NCBI GenBank assembly: GCA_052034745.1
Contig: JBPOIF010000030.1
Location: 1-42,583 of the forward strand
Source: UBA4124 sp052034745
GTDB lineage: Bacteria > Patescibacteriota > Minisyncoccia > Phycocordibacterales > UBA9973
Direction of reading: 5' to 3'
Length of the DNA stretch: 42,583 nucleotides
Position numbers and translations under genes: made by a program. Below the pieces are notes generated by a model. It saw only the letters and a list, made by a program, of their open reading frames with translations, did no database searches and was not told the origin of the DNA. Positions 30,787 to 39,904 of this stretch are shown in pieces (the first letter of the stretch is position 1; every line of letters begins with the position of its first letter).

Positions 30787-31902
30787 ATGACAATGCTCGC
30801 CAATCATAATTTTGCCTTCTTTTTTACTCGAGGACTTTCTCTGTCTCGATGGGAAAAGCTCGGGATGCTCCAGCGTGAAATCAAGCTATATCAAAAACTC
30901 GCAGAGGTATTTCATACGGTATATCTTTTTACGTATGGCGTGAGTGAGGCTGCTTTGTATCAAAAGTATTTTCCGGAGAACGTCGTTATTGTCTCAAGGC
31001 CGTCGTATATCCCCGTGCTGCTTTATAGTTTTCTCCTCCCTCTTTTACACCGAAAGAAGCTCCGGAACGTTTCTTTTTTGAAAACAAATCAAATGGATGG
31101 AAGTTGGACTGCGGTTATTGCAAAAAAGATATCCAAAGCAAAACTTATTGTTCGCTGTGGGTACGAATGGCTCTTTACGCTTGAAAACCTCAAAAAGTCA
31201 TACTTCAAAAGAAAAATAGCTTTTTGGGTAGAGCGATGTGCATATCGAAATGCGGATACAATCGTCATGACGGCAGAGCCTGCCGTGAATTTTGTGCACG
31301 ATCGTTTTGGGATACCGTTTGAAAAAATGAGGATCATTCCAAACTACGTTGACACAGAACTTTTTAAACCAGCGGATAATGTATCGAAAGAAAAACAAGT
31401 TCTTTTTGTGGGGAGATTTGAAAAAGAAAAAAACATCTTGGCGCTTGTGGATGCGATGCAGGATATCGGCGCACCACTTGTTCTTGTTGGTGCGGGGAGT
31501 ATGAAAGAAATTATCGCTCATCGAGCAGAGGAAAGAGGAGTTACTGTTTTGTTTCGAGGTACTATTGCTCACCAAGCACTTGTTTCTGAGATGCAAAAAA
31601 CAGCTGTTTTTGTCCTCCTTTCACTGTACGAAGGAAATCCAAAGGTCTTGCTTGAGGCGATGGCGTGCGGTGCGCCATGTGTCGGGTCGAATGTTTCTGG
31701 GATAAGAGAGATTATTACTGATGGGGACGACGGATTTTTGTCGGGTACGGATAGTCAATCAATCCACAGAGTACTGAGTCTTCTTGTTAACAACACCGCA
31801 CTACAGGCTACGCTTGGGAAAAATGCTCGAGAAAAAGTACTCGCTACATACAGCCTCGAAAGGATTTTACAATCTGAGCTTTCAGTCTATAATGCACTTT
31901 AA
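30787..31902 (+). CDS. Glycosyltransferase family 4
   Basis: 371 aa if it starts at the ATG at 30787; an in-frame ATG at 30766 would overlap the epimerase by 14 bases. It is GT-B fold: a divergent N-terminal lobe, then the donor-binding lobe IIPNYVDTELFKPADN, QVLFVGRFEKEKNILALVDAMQDIGAPLVLVGAGSM and the E-x7-E loop region SLYEGNPKVLLEAMACGAPCVGSNVSGIREIITDGDDGFL. It is a retaining sugar transferase for glycan assembly, cytoplasmic or membrane-peripheral; donor and acceptor are unknown. The stop and the next start overlap by one base (TAATG). Confidence 0.88.
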   Translation: MTMLANHNFAFFFTRGLSLSRWEKLGMLQREIKLYQKLAEVFHTVYLFTYGVSEAALYQKYFPENVVIVSRPSYIPVLLYSFLLPLLHRKKLRNVSFLKTNQMDGSWTAVIAKKISKAKLIVRCGYEWLFTLENLKKSYFKRKIAFWVERCAYRNADTIVMTAEPAVNFVHDRFGIPFEKMRIIPNYVDTELFKPADNVSKEKQVLFVGRFEKEKNILALVDAMQDIGAPLVLVGAGSMKEIIAHRAEERGVTVLFRGTIAHQALVSEMQKTAVFVLLSLYEGNPKVLLEAMACGAPCVGSNVSGIREIITDGDDGFLSGTDSQSIHRVLSLLVNNTALQATLGKNAREKVLATYSLERILQSELSVYNAL

Positions 31903-32540
31903 TGAAGAAAAACATATATAAAATACTATTACGATATTCTCTAAAGCTCAGCAATTTCCTCTACAAATTGATTAGTTTTCTTGCAATAAAATACGAAGGA
32001 GGAATTCACCCCAAACATCGACTGCTCGGATATCATGATTTTTTTATCAACAATATCCGCAATGGAGATACTGTTCTTGATATTGGTTGTGGAAATGGAG
32101 CGCTTTCTTTTGACATAGCGAAAAAGGCAAAAGAAGTGACAGGGATAGATATAGAAGAAAAGAATATTAAAGAGGCAAAAAAGAAACATAGCCTTACAAA
32201 TCTTACCTATATAGTTGGTGACGCAACAAAGGATTTGGGAGAAAAAAAGTTTGATGTTATTACGCTCTCAAATGTTTTAGAGCATATAGAATATCGCGTC
32301 GATTTTTTAAAGAGCATTAAAGGGCTTGCGAGCACGTACTTGATCAGGGTTCCTATGTTTGATCGTGACTGGATACCACTGTATAAGAAGGAGTTGGGTA
32401 TCGAATGGCGACTTGATCTTACTCACTATACAGAGTTTACGAAGCAGACATTTGAGAAAGAAGTTACTGAAGCAGGGTACACTATCAATAGTCTGAGTGT
32501 GCAGTTTGGTGAGATTTGGGCGGTGATTACTGTTCAATAG
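31902..32540 (+). CDS. Class I SAM-dependent methyltransferase
   Basis: 212 aa. SAM motif I: DTVLDIGCGNGALSFDIAKKAKEVTGIDIEEKNIKEAKKK; motif II/III: TYIVGDATKDLGEKKFDVITLSNVLEHIEY; and a late ISVPMFDRDWIPLY-like strand (IRVPMFDRDW) near the acceptor site. The N-terminal 45 residues are helical with a hydrophobic stretch (LSNFLYKLISFLAIKY). In this position it probably O-methylates a sugar or lipid-linked intermediate. Fully AT-rich like the neighbouring glycan genes. Confidence 0.85.
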   Translation: MKKNIYKILLRYSLKLSNFLYKLISFLAIKYEGGIHPKHRLLGYHDFFINNIRNGDTVLDIGCGNGALSFDIAKKAKEVTGIDIEEKNIKEAKKKHSLTNLTYIVGDATKDLGEKKFDVITLSNVLEHIEYRVDFLKSIKGLASTYLIRVPMFDRDWIPLYKKELGIEWRLDLTHYTEFTKQTFEKEVTEAGYTINSLSVQFGEIWAVITVQ

Positions 32541-32545
32541 AAATT

Positions 32546-33508
32546 ATGAAAACATACCGTTTTATCATTGCATTGTTCGGGAACAAGCATGTAGGGATGC
32601 TTCTTACCAACCTGTACTCGATTAAGGAAAATGCACCAAGAGCTTCTGTCACTGTCTTGTGGCAAGACGTTGACCCCAAAACGAAAGAAGACCTTCAAAA
32701 AGTATTTCCGGAGGTAGATTTTCAGGAGATCAACTTTGATATATCTTCAGACAAAATCAAAAGAATTTCTAGCAAGATGTTATTTTGGAATTATGCAGTT
32801 TCCAAGTTTAAAGGCGAACAACTTTGCCTCGTCGATGTCGACACATTGATCTTAAAAGACATCGGCGATTTTTTTGAGGAAGATTTTGATATTTTGTTCA
32901 CCGATAAAAAAGAAGAGATATTCCCATTGAACACAGGGGTTATGCTTTGTAAGGGTGAAAAAAGTCACATTTTTTTTGAAAAATGGATGCAAACAACAAT
33001 TGAAATCCTAAGCGATGAAACACTGATTCATCAAGCCATGAGTACGCAGTATCCTTTTGGTGGTGGGGATCAAATGTCGTTTTATAACCTCGTAGAATAT
33101 ACAAAAGAAAAAAGTACGTTTGAAGTGACCATAGGTGATCAGCCGATTCGGCTGGTTTCAAAGCCGTGCGCGCTCCTCAACGAAACTCGATCAACAATTA
33201 TATCCCCAATGACTCATATCGTTCACTATAAAGGTGGGTGGCAGATGGTAATGCTTGAAGGTGAAGATTTTACGAGGAATCGGTCAAAAAAAGACTCTTG
33301 GGAGATGTATCTGCTCTATCTCAATACTCACAAACAAGCACTCAATTATTTAAATACTCACGCAAAAACTCATTATGAGTTTGGTTCATTTGGTATACAG
33401 ATTCCTTGCTATCTCGACAAAATACACCTAAAAGAAAACAAGGTTCGTTATTTCTTTTTTCATATGTATTCGTTGATAAAAAGAATTATCAAATTTTTAA
33501 AAATATGA
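32546..33508 (+). CDS. Putative GT-A (family 8-like) glycosyltransferase
   Basis: 320 aa from the ATG at 32546. It has the GT-A pattern: YRFIIALFGNKHVGMLLTNLYSIKENAPRASVTVLWQDVD at the start, the metal-binding DxD in QLCLVDVDTLILKDI, FPLNTGVMLCKGE (typical 'FN-x-G-x-x' acceptor region), PFGGGDQMSFYNLV (GDQ motif common to GT8/GT77-like proteins) and a late HIVHYKGGWQ with the conserved H-x-x-G. The tail is helical and basic (YSLIKRIIKFLKI), suggesting membrane association. It overlaps the next gene by four bases (ATGA). The exact family is uncertain; the fold is likely. Confidence 0.72.
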   Translation: MKTYRFIIALFGNKHVGMLLTNLYSIKENAPRASVTVLWQDVDPKTKEDLQKVFPEVDFQEINFDISSDKIKRISSKMLFWNYAVSKFKGEQLCLVDVDTLILKDIGDFFEEDFDILFTDKKEEIFPLNTGVMLCKGEKSHIFFEKWMQTTIEILSDETLIHQAMSTQYPFGGGDQMSFYNLVEYTKEKSTFEVTIGDQPIRLVSKPCALLNETRSTIISPMTHIVHYKGGWQMVMLEGEDFTRNRSKKDSWEMYLLYLNTHKQALNYLNTHAKTHYEFGSFGIQIPCYLDKIHLKENKVRYFFFHMYSLIKRIIKFLKI

Positions 33509-34419
33509 AAATTTTTATTTCACAAAAAGTGCAATCTGGTCCTTGGGGTGGGGGAAACCAATTTTTGAAAGCATTGAGAGGAGGATTTGCCAAGAAAAAC
33601 GTGCATACCGAATCTTTTACTGAGGCAACCGTTGTATTGTTTGATAGTTATCAAAATATCTTTGGGTTGTTACAATGTTGGTTTTTCAATAACAAAAAGA
33701 TACGAGTGTATCGTCTCGGCCCGATATTCCACCTCCACAGGAGTTGGAAGTGGAGGATCATTGATGTAGCAGTTGTTATTGTTGCAAATATTTGTGCTGA
33801 TGTGGTTATTTTCCAGTCGCAGTGGTCATACCAACAAACCCAGAAACTTGGCTTTTGGAAAGGTAAGAAAAAGCACGTCATTACAAATGCTGTCGATACT
33901 GCAGTCTTTTTTGAGAAAGCGCATGTTGGTGGGGATACGGTAGGGCCAATACAGTTGGTATATACCAGTTGGTCATCAAACAAAAATAAAGGCTTTGAAT
34001 ATTTGAGCTTCTTAGACGAACGCCTTGATTTTCAAAAGTACCAGTTTACTTTTATAGGAAATACTTCAATCATATTTAAAAACATTAAAACGATACCACC
34101 GCTGTCGAGCGGTGAACTTGCTGATGAACTGCGAAAAAGAGATATCTTTGTTTCTCCGGTAAAAGATGATGCATGTTCAAATGCTATTTTAGAAGCACTC
34201 GCGTGCGGACTTCCTGTTGTCGCTCTCAATAGTGGAGGAAACCCTGAGATTGTTGGGGAAGGTGGGGCATTATTTGATAACGAACAGGAAATGCTAGAAA
34301 AGATCGATACGGTAGCGAAAGATATTTCATCTTATCGGAATAAGATTAGTGTTAAAAATATCGATACGGTAGCGCAAGAGTATGTAGATGCTATCCGTGC
34401 TAGTATCAAAAATGTATGA
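33505..34419 (+). CDS. Glycosyltransferase, GT4-like
   Basis: 304 aa. The start at 33505 overlaps the previous stop (ATGA). The N-terminal half is short and divergent: KIFISQKVQSGPWGGGNQFLKALRGGF resembles the glycine-rich acceptor loop of GT-B enzymes. The C-terminal half is canonical: HVITNAVDTAVFF, IQLVYTSWSSNKNKGFEYL, FTFIGNTS, IKTIPPLSSGELADELRKRDIFVSPVKDDACSNAILEALACGLPVVALNSGGNPEIVGEGGALF. The second E of the E-x7-E loop is at EALACGLP. It adds a sugar to the lipid-linked chain. Confidence 0.85.
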   Translation: MKIFISQKVQSGPWGGGNQFLKALRGGFAKKNVHTESFTEATVVLFDSYQNIFGLLQCWFFNNKKIRVYRLGPIFHLHRSWKWRIIDVAVVIVANICADVVIFQSQWSYQQTQKLGFWKGKKKHVITNAVDTAVFFEKAHVGGDTVGPIQLVYTSWSSNKNKGFEYLSFLDERLDFQKYQFTFIGNTSIIFKNIKTIPPLSSGELADELRKRDIFVSPVKDDACSNAILEALACGLPVVALNSGGNPEIVGEGGALFDNEQEMLEKIDTVAKDISSYRNKISVKNIDTVAQEYVDAIRASIKNV

Positions 34420-35039
34420 CGACCATTCTTGATCATATTAAAAAATCCCCCCACCGGAACCGTCTTGAAGGATATCTCAAGACGATACTTCCGACTCTCC
34501 AGGGACCGATTCTTGATATTGGCTCAAGGAACAGACGATACGATGCGCTGATGCCTGAGACACCCACCGCAATCGATATTGTTGAGCAGAAAGAAAAGAA
34601 TGTGCTCTATGGTGACGTGATGAACCTTTCTTTTCCTGAGGGTTCATTTCAATCTGTCACGTGTCTTGAAGTGCTTGAGTATGTCGATAATCCACAGCAA
34701 GCAATCGATGAGATGCGTCGTGTTATGAAAAAAGGGGGAGTGCTTGTACTTTCAGTCCCATTTTTGTTTCGAGCTCATGATGACAAGTTCCGGTATACCG
34801 CATCCCAGTTAAAAGGAATGCTTCACCGTTTTGAGATAAACTCTTTTGATTCTGTCGGAGGAGGTTTTGTTGTGATACTCACGGTCCTTTGGAATAAGAT
34901 AAAAAAGATTGGCTTTGCGCCATTTCGATATGGAGGCCTTTTGCTTTTGTTGCCAGCGCTTTTGTGCATTCGAAAGACAACAATCAAGAGTGAAGAGTAC
35001 GCGTCTGGATATATTGTTGTTGCTAAAAAAAGAGTATGA
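34416..35039 (+). CDS. SAM-dependent methyltransferase (type 11)
   Basis: 207 aa. GPILDIGSRNRRYDALMPETPTAIDIVEQ is motif I, and the core continues with NVLYGDVMNLSFPEGSFQSVTCLEVLEYVDNPQQAIDEMRRVMKKGGVLVLSVPFLFRAHDDKFRYT. A C-terminal hydrophobic span (about residues 165-188, LWNKIKKIGFAPFRYGGLLLLLPALLCI) suggests membrane attachment. It overlaps its neighbours by four bases on both sides (ATGA). It likely modifies a sugar of the surface glycan. Confidence 0.88.
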   Translation: MTTILDHIKKSPHRNRLEGYLKTILPTLQGPILDIGSRNRRYDALMPETPTAIDIVEQKEKNVLYGDVMNLSFPEGSFQSVTCLEVLEYVDNPQQAIDEMRRVMKKGGVLVLSVPFLFRAHDDKFRYTASQLKGMLHRFEINSFDSVGGGFVVILTVLWNKIKKIGFAPFRYGGLLLLLPALLCIRKTTIKSEEYASGYIVVAKKRV

Positions 35040-35785
35040 CAAAGATTTTTCGCATAGACGACATCGGGGCTTCAACCAAGCACTTCAATCAGCATGGGAA
35101 AAAGAGAGTGCGATTGTTTGGGTGTATCCCATTTTATTTTCCATTTGCGAATGTTTGGTTTTTTAAACGAATGGAACCATTTCGTGGATGGGCAGTGTAT
35201 GATGAGCTGACAAAAGATGAATGGGGTTCAGTTCTTGCTGTTTTTGCAAAGCACAGTATTGTTCCTGTTGTTGCGATCACTGCGACATGGGTTGAGCGAG
35301 AGGGAACACTTGTTCCTTTTCATGAAAAATTTCCAGAAGAAGCGCAACTCTTGAAACGAGCATTTATGGAGGGGAAGATAATTGTTGCAAACCATGGACT
35401 GACACATTGTGTTGTCGGGAAGCATCACCCGCGATTTTGGTCTTCGAATCGGAAGTTTCATAGAGAGTTTCTTCCTGATTTGGATGAGTTTTGGCATCGT
35501 GAGCATATAGCGAAATCGCAGGAAATTTTAGAAAACTTCTTTGAGAAACCTGTTGAAATATTGGTACCACCTGGTAATATGTGGAGCGTAAAGACCTATA
35601 AGGCAATTCACGGGTCACATCTGAAAAAAGTGATGTGTAGTACCCCTATGCTCGACTCAGATGCGCCTTTGGAAGGGGTACAGTTTATCAAAGACAATAA
35701 CGAGGTAGTAGCATTTCATGATAGAGAGCTCAAGCTGTATGGAGTACAATGGCTCGAGCAGTTAATCAAAAAACACCATGACTGA
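35036..35785 (+). CDS. Polysaccharide deacetylase-like protein (DUF2334/NodB superfamily)
   Basis: 249 aa. It carries the family landmarks in order: IFRIDDIGAS (the catalytic/metal Asp pair, 'DD'), IVPVVAITATWVE, IIVANHGLTHCVVG (H-x-x-x-H metal motif within NHGLTH), EILVPPGNMWSVKTY (the 'RPPG' region, here VPPGN) and a late VVAFHDREL (His of the last motif). A complete set of residues suggests an active de-N- or de-O-acetylase or related carbohydrate hydrolase. There is no signal peptide, so it would work on cytoplasmic-side, lipid-linked sugars. It overlaps the next gene by 8 bases. Confidence 0.78.
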   Translation: MTKIFRIDDIGASTKHFNQHGKKRVRLFGCIPFYFPFANVWFFKRMEPFRGWAVYDELTKDEWGSVLAVFAKHSIVPVVAITATWVEREGTLVPFHEKFPEEAQLLKRAFMEGKIIVANHGLTHCVVGKHHPRFWSSNRKFHREFLPDLDEFWHREHIAKSQEILENFFEKPVEILVPPGNMWSVKTYKAIHGSHLKKVMCSTPMLDSDAPLEGVQFIKDNNEVVAFHDRELKLYGVQWLEQLIKKHHD

Positions 35786-36566
35786 TCAATTAAGGGAAAA
35801 AATTATAGCCTACTACACGACATACTATCGAGATGAGTGCTCATTGCCTGATTGGGAAGCTCGGGCCCATGCTCGTCTTACAGAAGAAGAAACTGAAAAA
35901 GTGCGCATGCATACGCTTGTTCAAGATTTTGGTTTTGATATGCGTGGCAAGAAACATCTCCTGGTAGGGGCGGGGACAGGGGGGCTCGCGGTCACTCTCA
36001 AAAACGAGTATGGTGCGTATCCATATGGAGTAGAACCAGAGACTCGAGAGCATGAAATTATTCTTCTCAAATGCCAGGAACACGGTATCGATCCTACTCA
36101 CTTCAAACTTGCCTATGGAGAAGCACTTCCTTTTGAAAACGAAACGTTTGATTTTGTGCACTGTTTTACAGTGCTTGAGCATGTGCGTGATGTAGAAAAG
36201 TGTATTGATGAAATGATTCGCGTGGTACGCCCTACCGGGAGAATCATTATCAATACTCCCAACTATGCTTACCCGTATGAAAAGCATTACAAGATATATT
36301 TCCCTACATTTCTCCCAAAGTTTTTGGGGTATGTCTACCTCTTCCTTCTTGGAAAAAACAGAAAATTCTACGCATCCATCAATACATTTACTGAGAGAGA
36401 TCTTAACAAGATTTTTGTAAAAAAGCAGGGAATACGGTGGTATCGAATATATGATGCAAAGAAAAGAGAGAAAGGAAAGGTGGGTTTTTTGGTCAATTAC
36501 TTATTTTTCAAAAGATTTGTGTACCCACAGCAAAATATAGTTATCTTAAAAGTTTTACCGGAATGA
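35778..36566 (+). CDS. SAM-dependent methyltransferase
   Basis: 262 aa. Motif I is KHLLVGAGTGGLAVTLKNEYGAYPYGVEPETRE; the second half of the core is FKLAYGEALPFENETFDFVHCFTVLEHVRDVEKCIDEMIRVVRPTGRIIINTPNYAYPYEKHYKIYFPTFLPKFLGYVYLF, typical of methyltransferases of the type 11 group that accompany glycan loci. A basic helical C-terminus follows. It overlaps the upstream gene by 8 bases and the downstream gene by 4. Confidence 0.87.
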   Translation: MTDQLREKIIAYYTTYYRDECSLPDWEARAHARLTEEETEKVRMHTLVQDFGFDMRGKKHLLVGAGTGGLAVTLKNEYGAYPYGVEPETREHEIILLKCQEHGIDPTHFKLAYGEALPFENETFDFVHCFTVLEHVRDVEKCIDEMIRVVRPTGRIIINTPNYAYPYEKHYKIYFPTFLPKFLGYVYLFLLGKNRKFYASINTFTERDLNKIFVKKQGIRWYRIYDAKKREKGKVGFLVNYLFFKRFVYPQQNIVILKVLPE

Positions 36567-37363
36567 AACCAAAAATATCATTAATAATAGGTGTCTATAA
36601 TGGTGCAGGAAAACTTCGTGAATCATTGGACAGTATCCTCTCACAGACCTTTTCTGATTTTGAAATAGTTATTGTTAACGATGCTTCTACTGACGAAACA
36701 GCTACTGTACTTAGCGAGTATGCTGTACGTGATACCCGAATAAAGATAATCATAAACGAGAAAAATTTTGGGCTTACAAAATCTCTCAACCGAGGAATTA
36801 TTGCATCTTCAGGCGACTACATTGCTCGCATGGATAATGGAGATATTTCATATCCTGCACGTTTTGAAAAACAGGTAGCGTTTCTTGATACTCACAAAGA
36901 GTATTGTATGGTTGGCTCATTTGCTAATCTTACAAACGATGCATCTGTTGTTATCGGAGTATTACAATATCCAGCAACAAATGAAGAGATTGTTAGAAAA
37001 TTGATACGACACAATTTATTTGTTCACTCTTCAGTAATGATGCGCCGAAGCATTCTTGAAGAAGTGGGATTTTATAATGAAGCTTGGAGGTACGCTCAGG
37101 ATTACGAACTTTTTTTTCGTATGATTCAAAAAGGAAAGGTTGCAAATATAGCAGAACCGCTTGTCTCATATCGAATATCTGAAGAATCTATTACGAAAAG
37201 CAAAAACAAGAAACAAGTTATGTTTGCCATTCGAGCTCGGCAAGAGGCGATTCGAAGGGGGCAGTATAGTATCTTTACTACCATATTCCTTATCCCTCCG
37301 TTTATAGGGTATTTGCTTCCCTATGGAGTCAAAGGAAAGATAAAAAAGATTTTCCATATATGA
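36563..37363 (+). CDS. Glycosyltransferase family 2
   Basis: 266 aa. GT-A fold: ISLIIGVYNGAGKLRESLDSILSQTFSDFEIVIVNDASTDET at the N-terminus is the nucleotide-sugar-binding part; NEKNFGLTKSLNRGIIASSGDYIARMDNGDISYPARFEKQV contains the metal site. The usual ARMDADD is ARMDNGD here, so the DxD reads D-N-G-D. The catalytic-base region includes WRYAQDYELFFRM (the common 'ED/QDYEL' block). A hydrophobic C-terminus (FLIPPFIGYLLPYG) suggests membrane association. It is an inverting transferase for glycan assembly. Confidence 0.9.
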   Translation: MKPKISLIIGVYNGAGKLRESLDSILSQTFSDFEIVIVNDASTDETATVLSEYAVRDTRIKIIINEKNFGLTKSLNRGIIASSGDYIARMDNGDISYPARFEKQVAFLDTHKEYCMVGSFANLTNDASVVIGVLQYPATNEEIVRKLIRHNLFVHSSVMMRRSILEEVGFYNEAWRYAQDYELFFRMIQKGKVANIAEPLVSYRISEESITKSKNKKQVMFAIRARQEAIRRGQYSIFTTIFLIPPFIGYLLPYGVKGKIKKIFHI

Positions 37364-38460
37364 AGATACTCTATACGATAACAAAAGCAGAAATAGGTGG
37401 TGCACAAACACACACCCTCCACCTTATGAGAGCAATGGTTGAGAAAGGGGATCAGGTAGCGCTCATGACACAGCCAAATGGATGGCTTGTTGATGAAGCA
37501 AAAAAAATAGGAGTTCATGTTTTTTCAAACCCTTACCTAACCAACAGAATTACTCTATGGTCAGTTATAAGGGCCTTTGGTGTAGTTCGCACCACAGTAA
37601 AAAAATGGAATCCTGACATAGTTTCTTGTCATAGTAGTGTAGCGGGAGCGATTACCCGTCTTGCTGTTGGTAGGTGTGTTCCTACTGTCTATACAGCTCA
37701 CGGATGGGCATTTACTGAGAAAGCACCTTTCTTAAGAAGAGTACTCGCTGTCATTTCTGAAACAATACTCGCTTTTTTTACGAATGAAATAATCTGTGTT
37801 TCTGAGTGTGATCGAACGCTTGCCCTTAAGTATAAAATCGTAAAAAAAGAAAAGATAACGGTTATTTATAATGCAGTACCTTCTCGCGGAGTAGTAAGTA
37901 CTCATCAAAATGAGCGAGTTCAGTTTATAAGTCTAGGGAGACTCGCATACCCAAAAGAGTGTCTTTTGTTAGCTGAGGTATTTGCAGGGCTTTCTGCTGC
38001 ATATAAAAAACAGGCACAGTTGCTGTTTGTTGGGGATGGTCCTCTTAGAGAAAATTTGGAACGTATAGTAGAGAGGACTAATTCTAAAGATAGTATTACG
38101 ATAGCAGGTACCATTCCTTATGATCGGATAAGTGAAGTGTTGGGGCGGTCAGATTGTCTTGTTCTTGTTTCAAAACATGAAGGGTTTCCAATGGTTATTT
38201 TGGAGGCAATGGATGCACACCTTCCAGTGATCGCTTCTCTTGTGGGCGGTATTCCAGAAATTGTTACCTCTGAAAATGGTATTTTAGTTGAAAATACTAA
38301 GGTTTCTTTGCAAAACGCGTTAGAACAACTCATTGCTAATAAAACAAAAATATCAGGACTTGGTGCACGTGCGTTTAATACGGTTTCAACAAAGTTTTCT
38401 TTTGATACTTTTGTACAAAAAACACAAGAAGTCTACCAAAGGGTTACTCTTGGATCTTGA
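37360..38460 (+). CDS. Glycosyltransferase family 4
   Basis: 366 aa. N-terminal GT-B lobe ILYTITKAEIGGAQTHTLHLMRAMVEKGDQVALMT with the GGAQ acceptor loop; middle HSSVAGAITRLAVGRCVPTVYTAHGWAF; donor lobe VIYNAVPSRGVV, FISLGRLAYPKECLLLAEVFAG, LLFVGDGPLRENLERIV and SKHEGFPMVILEAMDAHLPVIASLVGGIPEIVTSENGILVE (E-x7-E at EGFPMVILE). It is a clean GT4, last gene of the plus-strand run, and its 3' end overlaps the flippase gene on the other strand by 17 bases (38444-38460). Confidence 0.92.
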   Translation: MKILYTITKAEIGGAQTHTLHLMRAMVEKGDQVALMTQPNGWLVDEAKKIGVHVFSNPYLTNRITLWSVIRAFGVVRTTVKKWNPDIVSCHSSVAGAITRLAVGRCVPTVYTAHGWAFTEKAPFLRRVLAVISETILAFFTNEIICVSECDRTLALKYKIVKKEKITVIYNAVPSRGVVSTHQNERVQFISLGRLAYPKECLLLAEVFAGLSAAYKKQAQLLFVGDGPLRENLERIVERTNSKDSITIAGTIPYDRISEVLGRSDCLVLVSKHEGFPMVILEAMDAHLPVIASLVGGIPEIVTSENGILVENTKVSLQNALEQLIANKTKISGLGARAFNTVSTKFSFDTFVQKTQEVYQRVTLGS

Positions 38461-39898
38461 GTGATTTTCTTAGTTCAATAACGGTGTTTTCTTTTTGTAT
38501 AAAGAGGAGTGTGACGTAGATACAACACGAAACGATGATAATCAGAATAAGAGGGGTAGAAACATGAAGCATGCTCGTAGTGGCTATACCCATGATTAAA
38601 ACAGCAAAAAGAGGTTTGTAAGGTTTTGTGATAATAGGAACTTTTTGTGTTTTTCTCATTTCGATATAAAAGATGAACATTAGAACTGCCTGGGCAATTA
38701 TTGTTGCTATTGCGGAACCACTAATTCCAAATTTTGGAATGAGTAGAAAGTTAAGCCCTACATTTAAGAATGCCCCAATAATTCCTGTAAGAATAAAAAT
38801 TTTTTGTTTATTTTCTGCAAGGAGAACTTCTGCATATATTGTTGCGGGAAACAGAAACAAAGCTGTAATTAAGAGTAGTTGAAATGCTGGGATTGCTTCT
38901 CTGTAGGAACTTCCAAAGACGGTAAAGATGATTGATGGCGCGGTAATGATACCACCAACCACAAGAGGGAGTGCTACAACAAGAGATGCGGTCGATGCAG
39001 TACTTACGATGTGTTTGATAGATTGTTTGTTTTTTATGAACGCACTCATCACAGGAAGTAGTCCTGATGCGAGAAAATTGGGGAGTATGTAAATGATACT
39101 TATTGGTTTTTGAGCAGCTCCGTAAAGCCCAACAAAATGTTCGTTGGTGAGCCATCCAACCATAATAGAATCAATATTTGTCATAAAAATTCCAAAAATA
39201 CTAAGTATTGCAAAAGGAAGCACTAGTTTTATTAATGGAATAACGAGGGTCTTTGAAAAGAATCTGTGTATTGAAACAATGTATTTTCTCGTTGTAAAAA
39301 GAGCGATTAACAATCCGAGACCGTTTCCTATGGTAAATGAATATACCAGAGTTTGAGCAGAGGGGTCCCTAAGAAAGAGGATGATAATAAGAGCGACACA
39401 AAACATCTCGTTTAAGAGTCCGATTCCTGCTTCAGTTTCCATTTTGTTTTTTGATCGAGGTATCGAGTATAGGAAACTTCGAAGGCTATCAAAAAAAATA
39501 GATAGAGCCACAATAGGAATAAGTGTTGTCGATGCTTCAAATTTTGAAACAAAAGGGCCGATGCTGAGTATAAGAAGTACTGTTGTTATTAAAAAGCCGA
39601 TTTTGATAATAAAGGCTGTTGAAAAATATTCTTTTGTTTTGTCAGAGTTTTTTGAAAGCTCTCGAACAAGAATACTCGAAATGCCCATGTCTGAAAACAC
39701 AGCAAAAAGGGCTGCGATACTCATCGCGTAAGTAAAAATACCATATGATTCTGTACCCAAGAGCCGTGCCGCGTACATAATAATAACCGCTCGGATAATT
39801 TTTATAAGTGTTGTACTTACGCCAATCCAGAGCGTGTTTTTAATAACAATTTGTCTTGTTGAGATATTATTAAAAAGAAATTTTTTAATTGTCGACAT
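38444..39898 (-). CDS. Oligosaccharide flippase, Wzx/MATE-MurJ superfamily
   Basis: 484 aa with about 14 membrane spans. The N-terminal block RQIVIKNTLWIGVSTTLIKIIRAVIIMYAARLLGTESYGIFTYAMSIAALFAVFSDMGISSILVREL is the standard Polysacc_synt (Wzx) signature, including the G-x-E-x-Y-G and D-x-G elements. It flips lipid-linked repeat units to the outer leaflet for the Wzy/ligase at 27782. It starts 6 bases after the upstream minus-strand gene and so shares its transcript. Tail-to-tail overlap with the plus-strand GT4 gene means there is no intergenic terminator between the two convergent transcripts. Confidence 0.93.
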   Translation of the reverse strand: MSTIKKFLFNNISTRQIVIKNTLWIGVSTTLIKIIRAVIIMYAARLLGTESYGIFTYAMSIAALFAVFSDMGISSILVRELSKNSDKTKEYFSTAFIIKIGFLITTVLLILSIGPFVSKFEASTTLIPIVALSIFFDSLRSFLYSIPRSKNKMETEAGIGLLNEMFCVALIIILFLRDPSAQTLVYSFTIGNGLGLLIALFTTRKYIVSIHRFFSKTLVIPLIKLVLPFAILSIFGIFMTNIDSIMVGWLTNEHFVGLYGAAQKPISIIYILPNFLASGLLPVMSAFIKNKQSIKHIVSTASTASLVVALPLVVGGIITAPSIIFTVFGSSYREAIPAFQLLLITALFLFPATIYAEVLLAENKQKIFILTGIIGAFLNVGLNFLLIPKFGISGSAIATIIAQAVLMFIFYIEMRKTQKVPIITKPYKPLFAVLIMGIATTSMLHVSTPLILIIIVSCCIYVTLLFIQKENTVIELRKSLKIQE

Positions 39899-39904
39899 AG
39901 ATAC

